Assembly (NCBI GenBank): GCA_021827885.1
Contig: JAKAUD010000247.1
Location: forward strand, 1 to 6,051
Source: Thermoplasmata archaeon
Lineage (GTDB): Archaea; Thermoplasmatota; Thermoplasmata; Thermoplasmatales; Thermoplasmataceae
Length of the DNA stretch: 6,051 nt
Direction of reading: 5' to 3'
The notes under the pieces are model-generated. The model did no database searches, had not been told where the DNA came from, and saw only the letters and a program-made list of their open reading frames with translations. Below, one piece after another: positions 1 to 5,202 of the stretch. Made by a program: the position numbers and the translations under genes. How positions within the stretch are numbered: the stretch's first letter is position 1; every line of letters begins with the position of its first letter.

Positions 1-680
1 CCCTTAATGTCAGCGGCCTTGATCAGAGCATCTGCAACATCTCCCGCAAAGATGAAGTCCCTTCTTTGCTCGCCATCACCATAAATGACAGGTGCCTGAT
101 TTTTCTTCATTGCCCAGAGGAACTGCGTGGCAAGGTTGGCATATCCTCCCTTTGACAGTTCATGGTAACCGTAAACTGAAAAGAAACGCATTGCAGACAC
201 ATTGACTCCATGAAGTTTCTGGTAGAGGAGACCAAGCCTCTCAGAGGCAATCCTTCCTTCAGTGTAGAGATCAGTGACATCAGGTATGATGTCTTCCCTG
301 TGCGGTGGTTTTACACCATTGTATATTGATGATGTGGATGAGAAAACCACACCAGAACCATGTTCCTTTGCGTATTCGAGAACGGCGGTCATGCCGGCAA
401 CAACCTCTGATACAAGCATCGGGTTGTCCCTGTACATGGGTGATGCAGAGTAAAATCCCAGATGGAATACCGTATCGGCATCCACATCAAGCCTGGAAAT
501 AGATTTCGCGTCATCGTTGATAACCTTCAGGTTCTCTGATTCAAATTCTTTCAGGTTCTGGTTTGACCCAGTGTGGAGATTATCTATTACTATTACCTCA
601 TTGTCATTAACAAGTTTTTCCACCAGGTTCGTCCCTATGAAACCGGCTCCGCCGGTCACTATAACTGTCTTGTTTTTCAT
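1..680 (-). CDS. NAD-dependent sugar-nucleotide epimerase/dehydratase (GalE-like extended SDR), 3'-truncated by window edge
   Basis: Extended short-chain dehydrogenase/reductase of the nucleotide-sugar epimerase type; the family binds NAD(P) and remodels the sugar of an NDP-sugar, usually for glycan or lipid glycosylation. About 226 codons are present from the ATG at 680; the C-terminal part lies beyond base 1. Visible: a Rossmann nucleotide-binding loop TGGAGFIG at residues 9-16; the acidic end of beta-2 in VIVIDNLHTG (about 29-38); the FSSTSSIY active-site strand (113-120); LRFF-like AMRFFSVYG; and the substrate-domain motif QFLWAMKK with PVIYGDGEQRRDFIF. The expected catalytic YxxxK reads Y139-T-E-G-R143, so lysine is replaced by arginine. 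From memory, similar Y-x-E-x-R sites occur in a group of archaeal epimerases, so I do not read this as decay. There is no SD before the ATG, and a TATA-like element 28 nt upstream suggests a leaderless mRNA. The substrate (UDP-glucose or another NDP-sugar) cannot be decided. Confidence 0.9.
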   Translation of the reverse strand, partial: MKNKTVIVTGGAGFIGTNLVEKLVNDNEVIVIDNLHTGSNQNLKEFESENLKVINDDAKSISRLDVDADTVFHLGFYSASPMYRDNPMLVSEVVAGMTAVLEYAKEHGSGVVFSSTSSIYNGVKPPHREDIIPDVTDLYTEGRIASERLGLLYQKLHGVNVSAMRFFSVYGYHELSKGGYANLATQFLWAMKKNQAPVIYGDGEQRRDFIFAGDVADALIKAADIK

Positions 681-700
681 ACAGTGAGGAGAGTGAAAGG

Positions 701-716
701 AATATAATAAATAATT
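701..716 (-). promoter_or_regulatory. TATA-like promoter of the epimerase gene
   Basis: The minus strand reads AATTATTTATTATATT, centred near 708. That is about 28 nt before the ATG at 680, so transcription should begin at or next to the start codon. No SD lies in the intervening bases, consistent with a leaderless transcript. The rest of the 106-bp gap to the AMMECR1 stop codon holds only a T5 run on the minus strand (744-748), a weak terminator candidate for the AMMECR1 gene. Confidence 0.5.
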
Positions 717-786
717 CTCGCTTGGACTGCCTCTTCAACGTAGCAAAAACATTGCCGGTAAGGAAAGTGCCTCATCAGCATGAATG

Positions 787-1362
787 TTAAAGGACAACTG
801 CTGAAAATTTATAGATGGATACTGAGGAATCCCTCCATGCGTTGGAACTGAGCCCTGCCTTCTCACAGGTAGCCTCAAGAAATTCAAGAGGGCCAAAACC
901 ATTCTCCGTGGCAACCTGTGGAAGCAGTACGCCTGAAGTCACAGGGCTCACAACCATCAGCCCTTCCTTGCCTATCTTAAGATTCTGAATATCCTTGGAC
1001 TTCATGGGCTCCAAGGGGCCGAGTACCGTGATCTCCACCTCAATGTTATCCAGCTCAGATTTTGATACCGACCTGAATCTTGGATCTTCCGAGGCAGCCA
1101 GAACCGCAGCCCGCCTTGTGGCATCCCAGATCTCAAATGTGGGATATATGTAGCCAATGCATCCCCTGAGTTCCCCCCTGTTCTTCAGCGTTACAAATAC
1201 TCCTGCTTTCTTTTTCAGAACTGGGTCATCGATCCGTGGATGGTATACCATGCCGGAGAGATTCGACCTGATGGCAGTTATGGCTATGTCTCTGAGTTTG
1301 ACTCCGTCAACCTCACCTAGGTTTTCAAGAAACTCCTCGGATACATCACCCTGCATGTTCAT
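787..1362 (-). CDS. amrA: AMMECR1-domain protein, AmmeMemoRadiSam system protein A
   Basis: Single-domain AMMECR1 protein of 191 residues, a usual length for the archaeal family. The family signature LRGCIGYI is intact at residues 65-72. Other family blocks are GVFVTLK (54-60), SEDPRFRSV (91-99), an IEVEITVLGPLEPM strand (107-120), the conserved GVLLPQVATENGF (144-156) and FLEATCEKAGL (161-171). The protein should be soluble and cytoplasmic, with no signal peptide or membrane segment. The biochemical role is not established; the conserved cysteine in LRGCIG suggests a catalytic or binding cleft. The divergent neighbours are the MEMO1-family and radical SAM members of the same co-occurring system, which supports a shared pathway. 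The start chosen is the ATG at 1362; a second ATG two codons on (1356) is possible. No SD is visible, and an AT-rich element (about 1383-1391) lies at leaderless distance. Confidence 0.93.
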   Translation of the reverse strand: MNMQGDVSEEFLENLGEVDGVKLRDIAITAIRSNLSGMVYHPRIDDPVLKKKAGVFVTLKNRGELRGCIGYIYPTFEIWDATRRAAVLAASEDPRFRSVSKSELDNIEVEITVLGPLEPMKSKDIQNLKIGKEGLMVVSPVTSGVLLPQVATENGFGPLEFLEATCEKAGLSSNAWRDSSVSIYKFSAVVL

Positions 1363-1507
1363 AGAATCACATGCGGATTGGTTTAATCTACTTTACCGAT
1401 TGACAGATTGTCAGTATTCACCTGCGGTCTTATTTTTATTTAAGTTGAAATTCATAAAATCCAGCTGAGACCAATCCTTAAAAGCCAGTATTGCTTATTT
1501 ATCAAAT
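1363..1507. promoter_or_regulatory. Divergent promoter region between the AMMECR1 and MEMO1-family genes
   Basis: This 145-bp noncoding gap must hold both promoters. For the minus-strand AMMECR1 gene the candidate TATA is TAGATTAA near 1383-1391, 25-27 nt before its ATG. Further upstream lies a 13-bp palindrome, TGACA-GAT-TGTCA (1401-1413), which is operator-like. The octamer ACCAATCC occurs in transcription direction in front of both genes: on the plus strand at 1470-1477 and on the minus strand at 1382-1375. A regulatory role for these elements is inference. Confidence 0.45.
1476..1486 (+). promoter_or_regulatory. TATA-like promoter of the MEMO1-family gene
   Basis: CCTTAAAAGCC, centred near 1481, is 27 nt before the ATG at 1508, the expected archaeal spacing for initiation at the start codon. 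No SD precedes this ATG. ACCAATCC immediately upstream overlaps the position of a TFB recognition element or an operator. Confidence 0.5.
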
Positions 1508-2332
1508 ATGCAGAATGATCGATCTCCCTCCGTAAGTGGCGCATTCTATCCCTCAGACCCGGAACAGTTGCGAGATTCAATAAACTCAATGATATCCCTG
1601 GTTCAAGATCAGATTTCAGTTGACCCGGAAAAACTGATAGGTGTTGTTGTTCCCCATGCAGGTTACGTCTATTCCGGCCAGACGGCAGCATATGCATATT
1701 CCCTTTTGAAAAACTCTTCTGTAGGAGACTTTGTAATCATAGGACCAAACCATTCATCCTATCCACCTGATACTTCTATTTATCCGGGAGGTGCATGGAT
1801 AACTCCCCTTGGAAGATGCCCGGTCAATGCCAATGAGGCAGAAGAAATAAGAAACTTAGTCCGGGGATCAAAACTGGATGAGAAGGCGCACAGGAAAGAG
1901 CACTCCGTTGAAGTTCAGCTTCCTTTTCTTCAATACATGTTTGATGGAAATTTTACCTTCGTGCCAATCATAATGGGAGACCAGAGGCTGGAAATGGCCA
2001 CATATCTGTCGGATGGCCTCTCATCTCTTGGGAAGCTCCCCATGATAATTGCGTCTTCAGACCTGACACATTATGAGCCGCTTGAAACCGCCAGAAGAAA
2101 GGACAGGATGCTTCTTGATGCAGTTGAATCACTTGATCTTCACAGATTCTACCGAACGCTTGAACAGAATGTCATCACTGCATGCGGTTATGGCGCCATT
2201 GCCACCCTGATGTCGGTAACTGCGAAACTTGGCGGCAGGATGCATGTCCTGAACTACTCAACATCCTATGAGACGTCCGGAGAGAGCTACAGCGTTGTGG
2301 GTTATTCTGCCATTGCGGCTTATCTGAAATAG
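1508..2332 (+). CDS. amrB: MEMO1-family protein, AmmeMemoRadiSam system protein B
   Basis: A 274-residue MEMO1-like protein (PF01875 family), full length for the family and related in fold to LigB-type non-heme iron dioxygenases. Family blocks in order: GAFYPSDPEQL near the N-terminus (11-21), VVPHAGYVYSGQTAAYAY (47-64), VIIGPNHS (76-83), KEHSVEVQLPFLQY (130-143), IIASSDLTHYE (180-190), and the C-terminal ITACGYGAIATLM (223-235). His50, His82 and Cys226 match the positions of the human MEMO1 metal-binding set, with His188 nearby, so the metal site appears intact. The protein should be cytoplasmic, with no signal or membrane segment. Its reaction is unknown. Human MEMO1 has been linked to iron or copper handling, but that cannot be carried over directly. 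The radical SAM gene follows at once, and its earliest possible start overlaps this stop codon by one base (TAGTG), so the two are probably cotranscribed and coupled. Confidence 0.95.
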   Translation: MQNDRSPSVSGAFYPSDPEQLRDSINSMISLVQDQISVDPEKLIGVVVPHAGYVYSGQTAAYAYSLLKNSSVGDFVIIGPNHSSYPPDTSIYPGGAWITPLGRCPVNANEAEEIRNLVRGSKLDEKAHRKEHSVEVQLPFLQYMFDGNFTFVPIIMGDQRLEMATYLSDGLSSLGKLPMIIASSDLTHYEPLETARRKDRMLLDAVESLDLHRFYRTLEQNVITACGYGAIATLMSVTAKLGGRMHVLNYSTSYETSGESYSVVGYSAIAAYLK

Positions 2333-2346
2333 TGGAATGTGTCAAC

Positions 2347-3402
2347 ATGAAAAAGGCAAGCCTTTACAGGAAAAATGTAGATGGGACCATTACCTGCACA
2401 GCATGCAGGAGATACTGCAAACTCCATCCTGGCCAGACCGGATTCTGTGGCGTGCGAACATTCCGCGGAGAGGACCTGTTTCTTGATGTATACGGTCTCC
2501 CCTACGCCATAAACATCGACCCCATAGAGAAAAAACCTGTACTCCATGCATATCCGAATTCACGTATCTATTCATTTGGCACATCAGGATGCGACTTTGC
2601 TTGCAAATTCTGCCAGAACTATGACATGAGCCAGAGAAGGGAAATGATCGGCATAGAAATGGGACCTGATGAAATAATCAGGGATGCTTTGAAGAAGGGA
2701 TGTGCAGGCATAGCATATACCTATAATGAGCCAACCATATTCACCGAATTTGCACACGATGTTGGTATGATGGCCCACAGAAATGGCCTCTTCAATATAT
2801 ATGTGACAAATGGTTATGAAACACCTGAATCCATGGGCATGATCTCGGAGTTCCTGGACTTTGCCACCGTGGATTTCAAAGGGAATGCCTCTGTGGACTT
2901 CTACAGGAGGTTCATGTCGGTCCCTGATCCATCCTTCATATATGATACAATTCGTCTCTTCCGAGATGCAGGGATTCATGTGGAAATCACAGACCTTGTC
3001 GTCCCCGAGGTTGGGGATGACCTGGAACTGGCGGCAGAGATGATCCGTAAAGTAATGGAAATCCTGGGTGATGAAGTACCAATAAGTTTCCTCAGGTACC
3101 ATCCTGATTACAAGATGGCTATCCCTCCGACCCCTGTTGAGACACTCATGAGGCATTACAGGATGGCGAAGGAACTGGGTGTGAAGTATGCTTACGTCGG
3201 GAACGTCCCCGTCATCCATCAGCAAAACACCGACTGTCCCAATTGTGGAGAAATGATCATCAAGAGGGATTTCATGAAAACCATATGGGTTCACCTCACA
3301 GCTGACGGAAAATGCCCTGTTTGCAATACACCAATACCTGTGGTTGTTGGGAAGTATCATCCAGTGAGACTACCAGCAGTTTCTCATGGGGGAGTTTCCT
3401 GA
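2347..3402 (+). CDS. amrS: AmmeMemoRadiSam system radical SAM enzyme
   Basis: Radical SAM protein of the pyruvate-formate-lyase-activating-enzyme-like group (COG1180 type), 351 residues from the ATG at 2347. The N-terminal cysteine cluster is C17, C20, C24 and C34 (CTACRRYC, then GFCGVR). The [4Fe-4S]/SAM motif C82-x3-C86-x2-C89 is intact in SGCDFACKFCQNYDMSQ, a spelling typical of this subfamily. YTYNEPTIF (124-132) and ITDLVVP (214-220) are conserved core blocks. A C-terminal zinc ribbon follows: CPNC (C297, C300) and CPVC (C323, C326). The family cleaves SAM to a 5'-deoxyadenosyl radical; the target here is unknown. The ORF also extends five codons to a GTG at 2332 that overlaps the MEMO1 stop. 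I prefer the ATG because MKKASLYRK matches where family members normally begin, but neither start has a clear SD. The enzyme presumably acts with the MEMO1- and AMMECR1-family neighbours. Confidence 0.93.
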   Translation: MKKASLYRKNVDGTITCTACRRYCKLHPGQTGFCGVRTFRGEDLFLDVYGLPYAINIDPIEKKPVLHAYPNSRIYSFGTSGCDFACKFCQNYDMSQRREMIGIEMGPDEIIRDALKKGCAGIAYTYNEPTIFTEFAHDVGMMAHRNGLFNIYVTNGYETPESMGMISEFLDFATVDFKGNASVDFYRRFMSVPDPSFIYDTIRLFRDAGIHVEITDLVVPEVGDDLELAAEMIRKVMEILGDEVPISFLRYHPDYKMAIPPTPVETLMRHYRMAKELGVKYAYVGNVPVIHQQNTDCPNCGEMIIKRDFMKTIWVHLTADGKCPVCNTPIPVVVGKYHPVRLPAVSHGGVS

Positions 3403-3464
3403 TAAATCACGTTTTAAGGCATTTGGCCGATTCACAGTCCTGATTTAGTATATTGTCAGGAAAC
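3394..3464. repeat. 9-bp inverted repeat joining two convergent gene ends
   Basis: GTTTCCTGA at 3394-3402 includes the radical SAM stop codon. Its exact reverse complement at 3456-3464 includes the stop of the VIT1-like gene, so both proteins end in Val-Ser followed by TGA. The arms could pair across a 53-nt gap and might act as a bidirectional 3'-end structure. The loop is long and no good T-run follows either gene, so this may be chance. Confidence 0.3.
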
Positions 3465-3983
3465 AAGGTTGAGAAAGTTGCCAAGTACTGTAACCACTAT
3501 TCCAAGAACGAACATTGTCATAATCCAGAAAACATAATTTCCATGGACCGATTTGGCAATTCCTGCCCCCAGAAGGGCCATCGCTCCATCTGCCAGGTAT
3601 ATGGCAACGAGACCATGTGAGGGGAATAAAATGGCAAGGGTGAGGGGAAGCATTGCTCCAGTAAAGCCGCTTATTATTGACGCTCCAGTGCCAAGTACAG
3701 ATTCCACCAGTATGTCCTTTCCAATCTTACTCTTAATAAGATAACCGGGTGATCTCAGCATCAACTGCCTGGAACTTCGCGATATTTCTCCACGCAGCCT
3801 TGAATATTCAGCAATGAAAAAGCTGAAGCCTCCCACGAAAGCCGATCCGAATGCCACCCTGAATGCCAGGCCAATCCCTGAAAAATTGCCGTCGATCACA
3901 GTCCTGGAAATGAGCATAAGTGTGGTAATAATGCCATCTGAGAGACCCAGGGTGAGAGGGAAAATTATACTTGACTTATTCAT
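3456..3983 (-). CDS. VIT1/CCC1-like integral membrane protein, compact form
   Basis: A 175-residue protein with about five membrane helices (roughly 5-25, 39-60, 95-119, 123-144, 150-172). Helix 1 has GLSDGIITTL (13-22), the VIT1/CCC1 signature around a conserved aspartate (Asp17). Helix 2 ends in FFIAEYSRLRGEI (55-67), comparable to the family's acidic G-E-Y-x-S segment, and helix 3 has LGTGASIISGFTGAMLPL (97-114), like the family's glycine-rich GxxPL helix. VIT1/CCC1 proteins move ferrous iron or manganese out of the cytosol. Here the loop between helices 2 and 3 is only about 30 residues and basic rather than glutamate-rich, so the cytosolic metal-binding domain of plant VIT1 is absent. 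The substrate is therefore uncertain. The start ATG overlaps the end of the DUF211 gene by 8 nt (ATGAATAA), so the pair is almost surely cotranscribed. Confidence 0.75.
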   Translation of the reverse strand: MNKSSIIFPLTLGLSDGIITTLMLISRTVIDGNFSGIGLAFRVAFGSAFVGGFSFFIAEYSRLRGEISRSSRQLMLRSPGYLIKSKIGKDILVESVLGTGASIISGFTGAMLPLTLAILFPSHGLVAIYLADGAMALLGAGIAKSVHGNYVFWIMTMFVLGIVVTVLGNFLNLVS

Positions 3984-4260
3984 CTCTTCTTATGCTTTCT
4001 ATGATTCTCTTTCCCACCACAATCTCGTCCACAGAATGAATTACTGATCCAGTTTCTTCGATTGAATTTATCAGCTCGGAGAAATCAATGCCGTTTCCTT
4101 CAACAGTTATGATGGTGCCCATGGTCTCCATATCCATCTCTGTAACACTGACATTCACTGCTTCAACTCCCTGCACCTTCTCTACTGCTGAGGCAAGTTC
4201 AAGAAGCGTGGGGCGGTTAAGCGCCTTGTCTACATCCAGAATTACTCTTCTTACGGTCAT
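3976..4260 (-). CDS. DUF211 family protein
   Basis: A 94-residue protein of DUF211 (COG1888), a small archaeal family with a ferredoxin-like alpha/beta fold and no settled function. Typical features: RRVILDVDKALNRPTLLELA (4-23), VEAVNVSVTEMDMETMGT (32-49) followed by an ITVEG strand, IDFSELINSIEETG (58-71), and the strongly characteristic end VIHSVDEIVVGK (73-84). It is acidic and cytoplasmic, with no membrane segment. The start is the ATG at 4260 because GGGAGG lies 8 nt upstream at 4274-4269; the in-frame TTG at 4266 would be only 2 nt from that SD. Such a strong SD contrasts with the leaderless genes around it and suggests an internal cistron of an operon. The VIT1-like gene overlaps its 3' end, and a small ORF overlaps its start by ATGA. 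A role as a partner or metal sensor of the membrane protein is inference. Confidence 0.9.
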   Translation of the reverse strand: MTVRRVILDVDKALNRPTLLELASAVEKVQGVEAVNVSVTEMDMETMGTIITVEGNGIDFSELINSIEETGSVIHSVDEIVVGKRIIESIRRDE

Positions 4261-4430
4261 TGGCAAAGCCTCCCAAAACTGCGGATTTTACTCACCGAAT
4301 TCCATCCTTCATCAAGGTATGTTTTCGCGAATAACTCTAAAATTGGGAGACCTATTTCCATTTTTTCTATCCGGGTATTAAGGTAACTCCTAACACATTG
4401 TCGTGACACTTTTATCTCTTTGTTTTCCAT
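4257..4430 (-). CDS. Possible small ORF (57 aa) leading the DUF211 / VIT1-like operon
   Basis: An open frame from the ATG at 4430 gives 57 residues beginning MENKEIKVSR, with an internal Met at residue 24 and ending in SFGRLCQ. I recognise no family. It is basic and charged, has two cysteines (residues 12 and 56), and is mostly hydrophilic with a short apolar patch (IGLPILELF, 26-34). Support for its being real: its TGA overlaps the DUF211 ATG in the coupling form ATGA; the DUF211 SD lies inside its last codons; and an AT-rich stretch (about 4431-4457) precedes its ATG with no SD, as expected for a leaderless first cistron. Against: it is short, its arginine codons are mixed (CGA, CGG, CGC and AGG, whereas neighbours mostly use AGA/AGG), and the open frame could be chance. 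If not translated, this region is the 5' leader of the DUF211 mRNA. Confidence 0.3.
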   Translation of the reverse strand: MENKEIKVSRQCVRSYLNTRIEKMEIGLPILELFAKTYLDEGWNSVSKIRSFGRLCQ

Positions 4431-4516
4431 ATTTATCTTTTATTATTAATTCTTTTGGAAATCCATTCCTTCTGGCGGGAACTATTCATGCTGGATTAAT
4501 ATTAACACGACAGTGG
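4431..4516 (-). promoter_or_regulatory. Intergenic region, likely promoter of the DUF211 / VIT1-like unit
   Basis: This 86-bp AT-rich gap separates the membrane-protein stop from the small ORF. It contains TTAATATTAA (4496-4505, a perfect 10-bp palindrome) and, on the minus strand, CCAAAAGAATTAATAATAAAAG (4458-4437). The second is the better candidate for a TATA element serving a start near 4430. An 18-codon frame (4489 to 4433) ending two bases before the ATG at 4430 is also present and is probably chance. Neither promoter call is firm. Confidence 0.35.
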
Positions 4517-4532
4517 TTACCGACTGCCACTG
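4511..4532. terminator. Short hairpin over the stop codon of the membrane-protein gene
   Basis: CAGTGG (4511-4516) and CCACTG (4527-4532) form a perfect 6-bp stem with a 10-nt loop containing the TAA stop (4517-4519). No T-run follows on the minus strand, so it is not a classical terminator. It may shape the 3' end of the message or be chance. Confidence 0.25.
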
Positions 4533-5122
4533 AGATCGCTGCCTGACAGTTTTCTCATGGCTGTTTTTATTCTTCCCGAGTACCGAGATAGATCAGCAAT
4601 AATGACAATGACAAAAATGCTGAATATTATAGTTACACCGAAGAATGCACCAAGCAGGGTTCTTGTTTCAGACAGACTCTGCGACATACCGGACACGGAA
4701 ATCAGAATATACATCACAGCAGCAATGGATATCCCATATATCAGGACCAGAGTGTGTATTAACCCTGAGACGAACCTCACCCTTTCGAGATCTATGGACG
4801 GCTGTAGAGCCTTCTTCATTGAACCGTATAATTTTTCAATATCATCTCCGGACCTGCGGGCTGCACCCGTAACGGATTCCACAACCCCGCTTTCCCCCTT
4901 ATCAGCAGAGTTCACGAGCCTCTCAGCAGCCTGACTGGCATTGCTGGAGACGAAGAAATTCAGGAGTTCTCGCATGAAGGACAGATTAAGTACGCTTTCA
5001 ATCTCATCGACTTTAGATTCAAGTTCTGCTACGTAATCTCTGAAGCCATTTCTAACAGCTATTGAGACAAGCACCGTTGCAATAAGCACGGTTGTGGGAA
5101 TCAGGTAGAGGATTAGATTCAT
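4517..5122 (-). CDS. Uncharacterised membrane protein with three predicted helices
   Basis: A 201-residue protein I do not recognise. A hydrophobic N-terminal helix (about 2-22, signal-anchor-like) is followed by a short charged segment with coiled-coil character (YVAELESKVDEIESVL, 30-45). Then comes a polar region of about 70 residues (46-117) rich in Ser, Ala, Glu and Lys. Two more helices follow (about 118-142 and 156-177), then a basic, serine-rich tail. The layout, two terminal helices plus a helical soluble region, recalls membrane-anchored scaffold or sensor proteins, but no catalytic motif is visible. The 80-bp gap to the upstream winged-helix gene contains a T8 run and its own TATA-like element, so this gene is probably transcribed separately. 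The ATG at 5122 has no SD and a TATA-like AT stretch about 29 nt upstream, fitting a leaderless mRNA. Confidence 0.75.
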   Translation of the reverse strand: MNLILYLIPTTVLIATVLVSIAVRNGFRDYVAELESKVDEIESVLNLSFMRELLNFFVSSNASQAAERLVNSADKGESGVVESVTGAARRSGDDIEKLYGSMKKALQPSIDLERVRFVSGLIHTLVLIYGISIAAVMYILISVSGMSQSLSETRTLLGAFFGVTIIFSIFVIVIIADLSRYSGRIKTAMRKLSGSDLSGSR

Positions 5123-5146
5123 CTCGAAAAGGTAAAGATGGCTCGT

Positions 5147-5160
5147 ACTTAAAATATTTT
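5147..5160 (-). promoter_or_regulatory. TATA-like promoter of the membrane-protein gene, abutting TAAGTACGA
   Basis: The minus strand reads AAAATATTTTAAGT, centred near 5152, about 29 nt before the ATG at 5122; no SD is present. Its downstream edge runs into TAAGTACGA (5151-5143), a 9-mer also found in front of the winged-helix gene (5988-5980). The repeat could be an operator; this is inference. Confidence 0.45.
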
Positions 5161-5183
5161 CACATTGTTAAAATCTGTTTCCG

Positions 5184-5191
5184 AAAAAAAA
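5184..5191 (-). terminator. T8 run downstream of the winged-helix gene
   Basis: On the minus strand, eight consecutive T residues lie 12-19 nt past the stop of the winged-helix gene. They sit between CCGGACG and CGG, which could make a 3-bp stem at most. Oligo-T tracts are sufficient termination signals for archaeal RNA polymerase, so this probably ends the upstream transcript. Confidence 0.5.
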
Positions 5192-5202
5192 CGTCCGGGA
5201 AA

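Noticed and set aside
772..777. TGATGA on the minus strand downstream of AMMECR1, like a C box of an archaeal C/D guide RNA
   Set aside because: No CTGA D or D' box and no second C' motif occur at suitable spacing before the epimerase promoter.
1157..1468. A 103-codon plus-strand frame across the AMMECR1 start and the divergent promoter
   Set aside because: It overlaps the N-terminal half of a well-supported gene on the other strand and runs through both promoters; low-complexity Ser/Phe/Leu composition.
2332..2346. GTG start for the radical SAM gene overlapping the MEMO1-family stop codon
   Set aside because: Possible by coupling, but the five added residues (MECVN) precede the point where family members normally begin; the ATG at 2347 is preferred. 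Not excluded.
2584..3360. A 258-codon open frame on the minus strand opposite the radical SAM gene
   Set aside because: It is the antisense shadow of a gene with intact family motifs. Its translation is rich in His, Cys and Ile with no recognisable domain, and no promoter or SD precedes it.
4433..4489. An 18-codon frame ending two bases before the ATG at 4430, as a possible leader peptide
   Set aside because: Very short, with no SD; the nearest TATA-like palindrome (4496-4505) is too close to its ATG for leaderless initiation.
4557..4934. A 125-codon plus-strand open frame opposite the membrane-protein gene
   Set aside because: It lies antisense to a frame with clear transmembrane segments and a promoter; it has no SD and no protein-like pattern.
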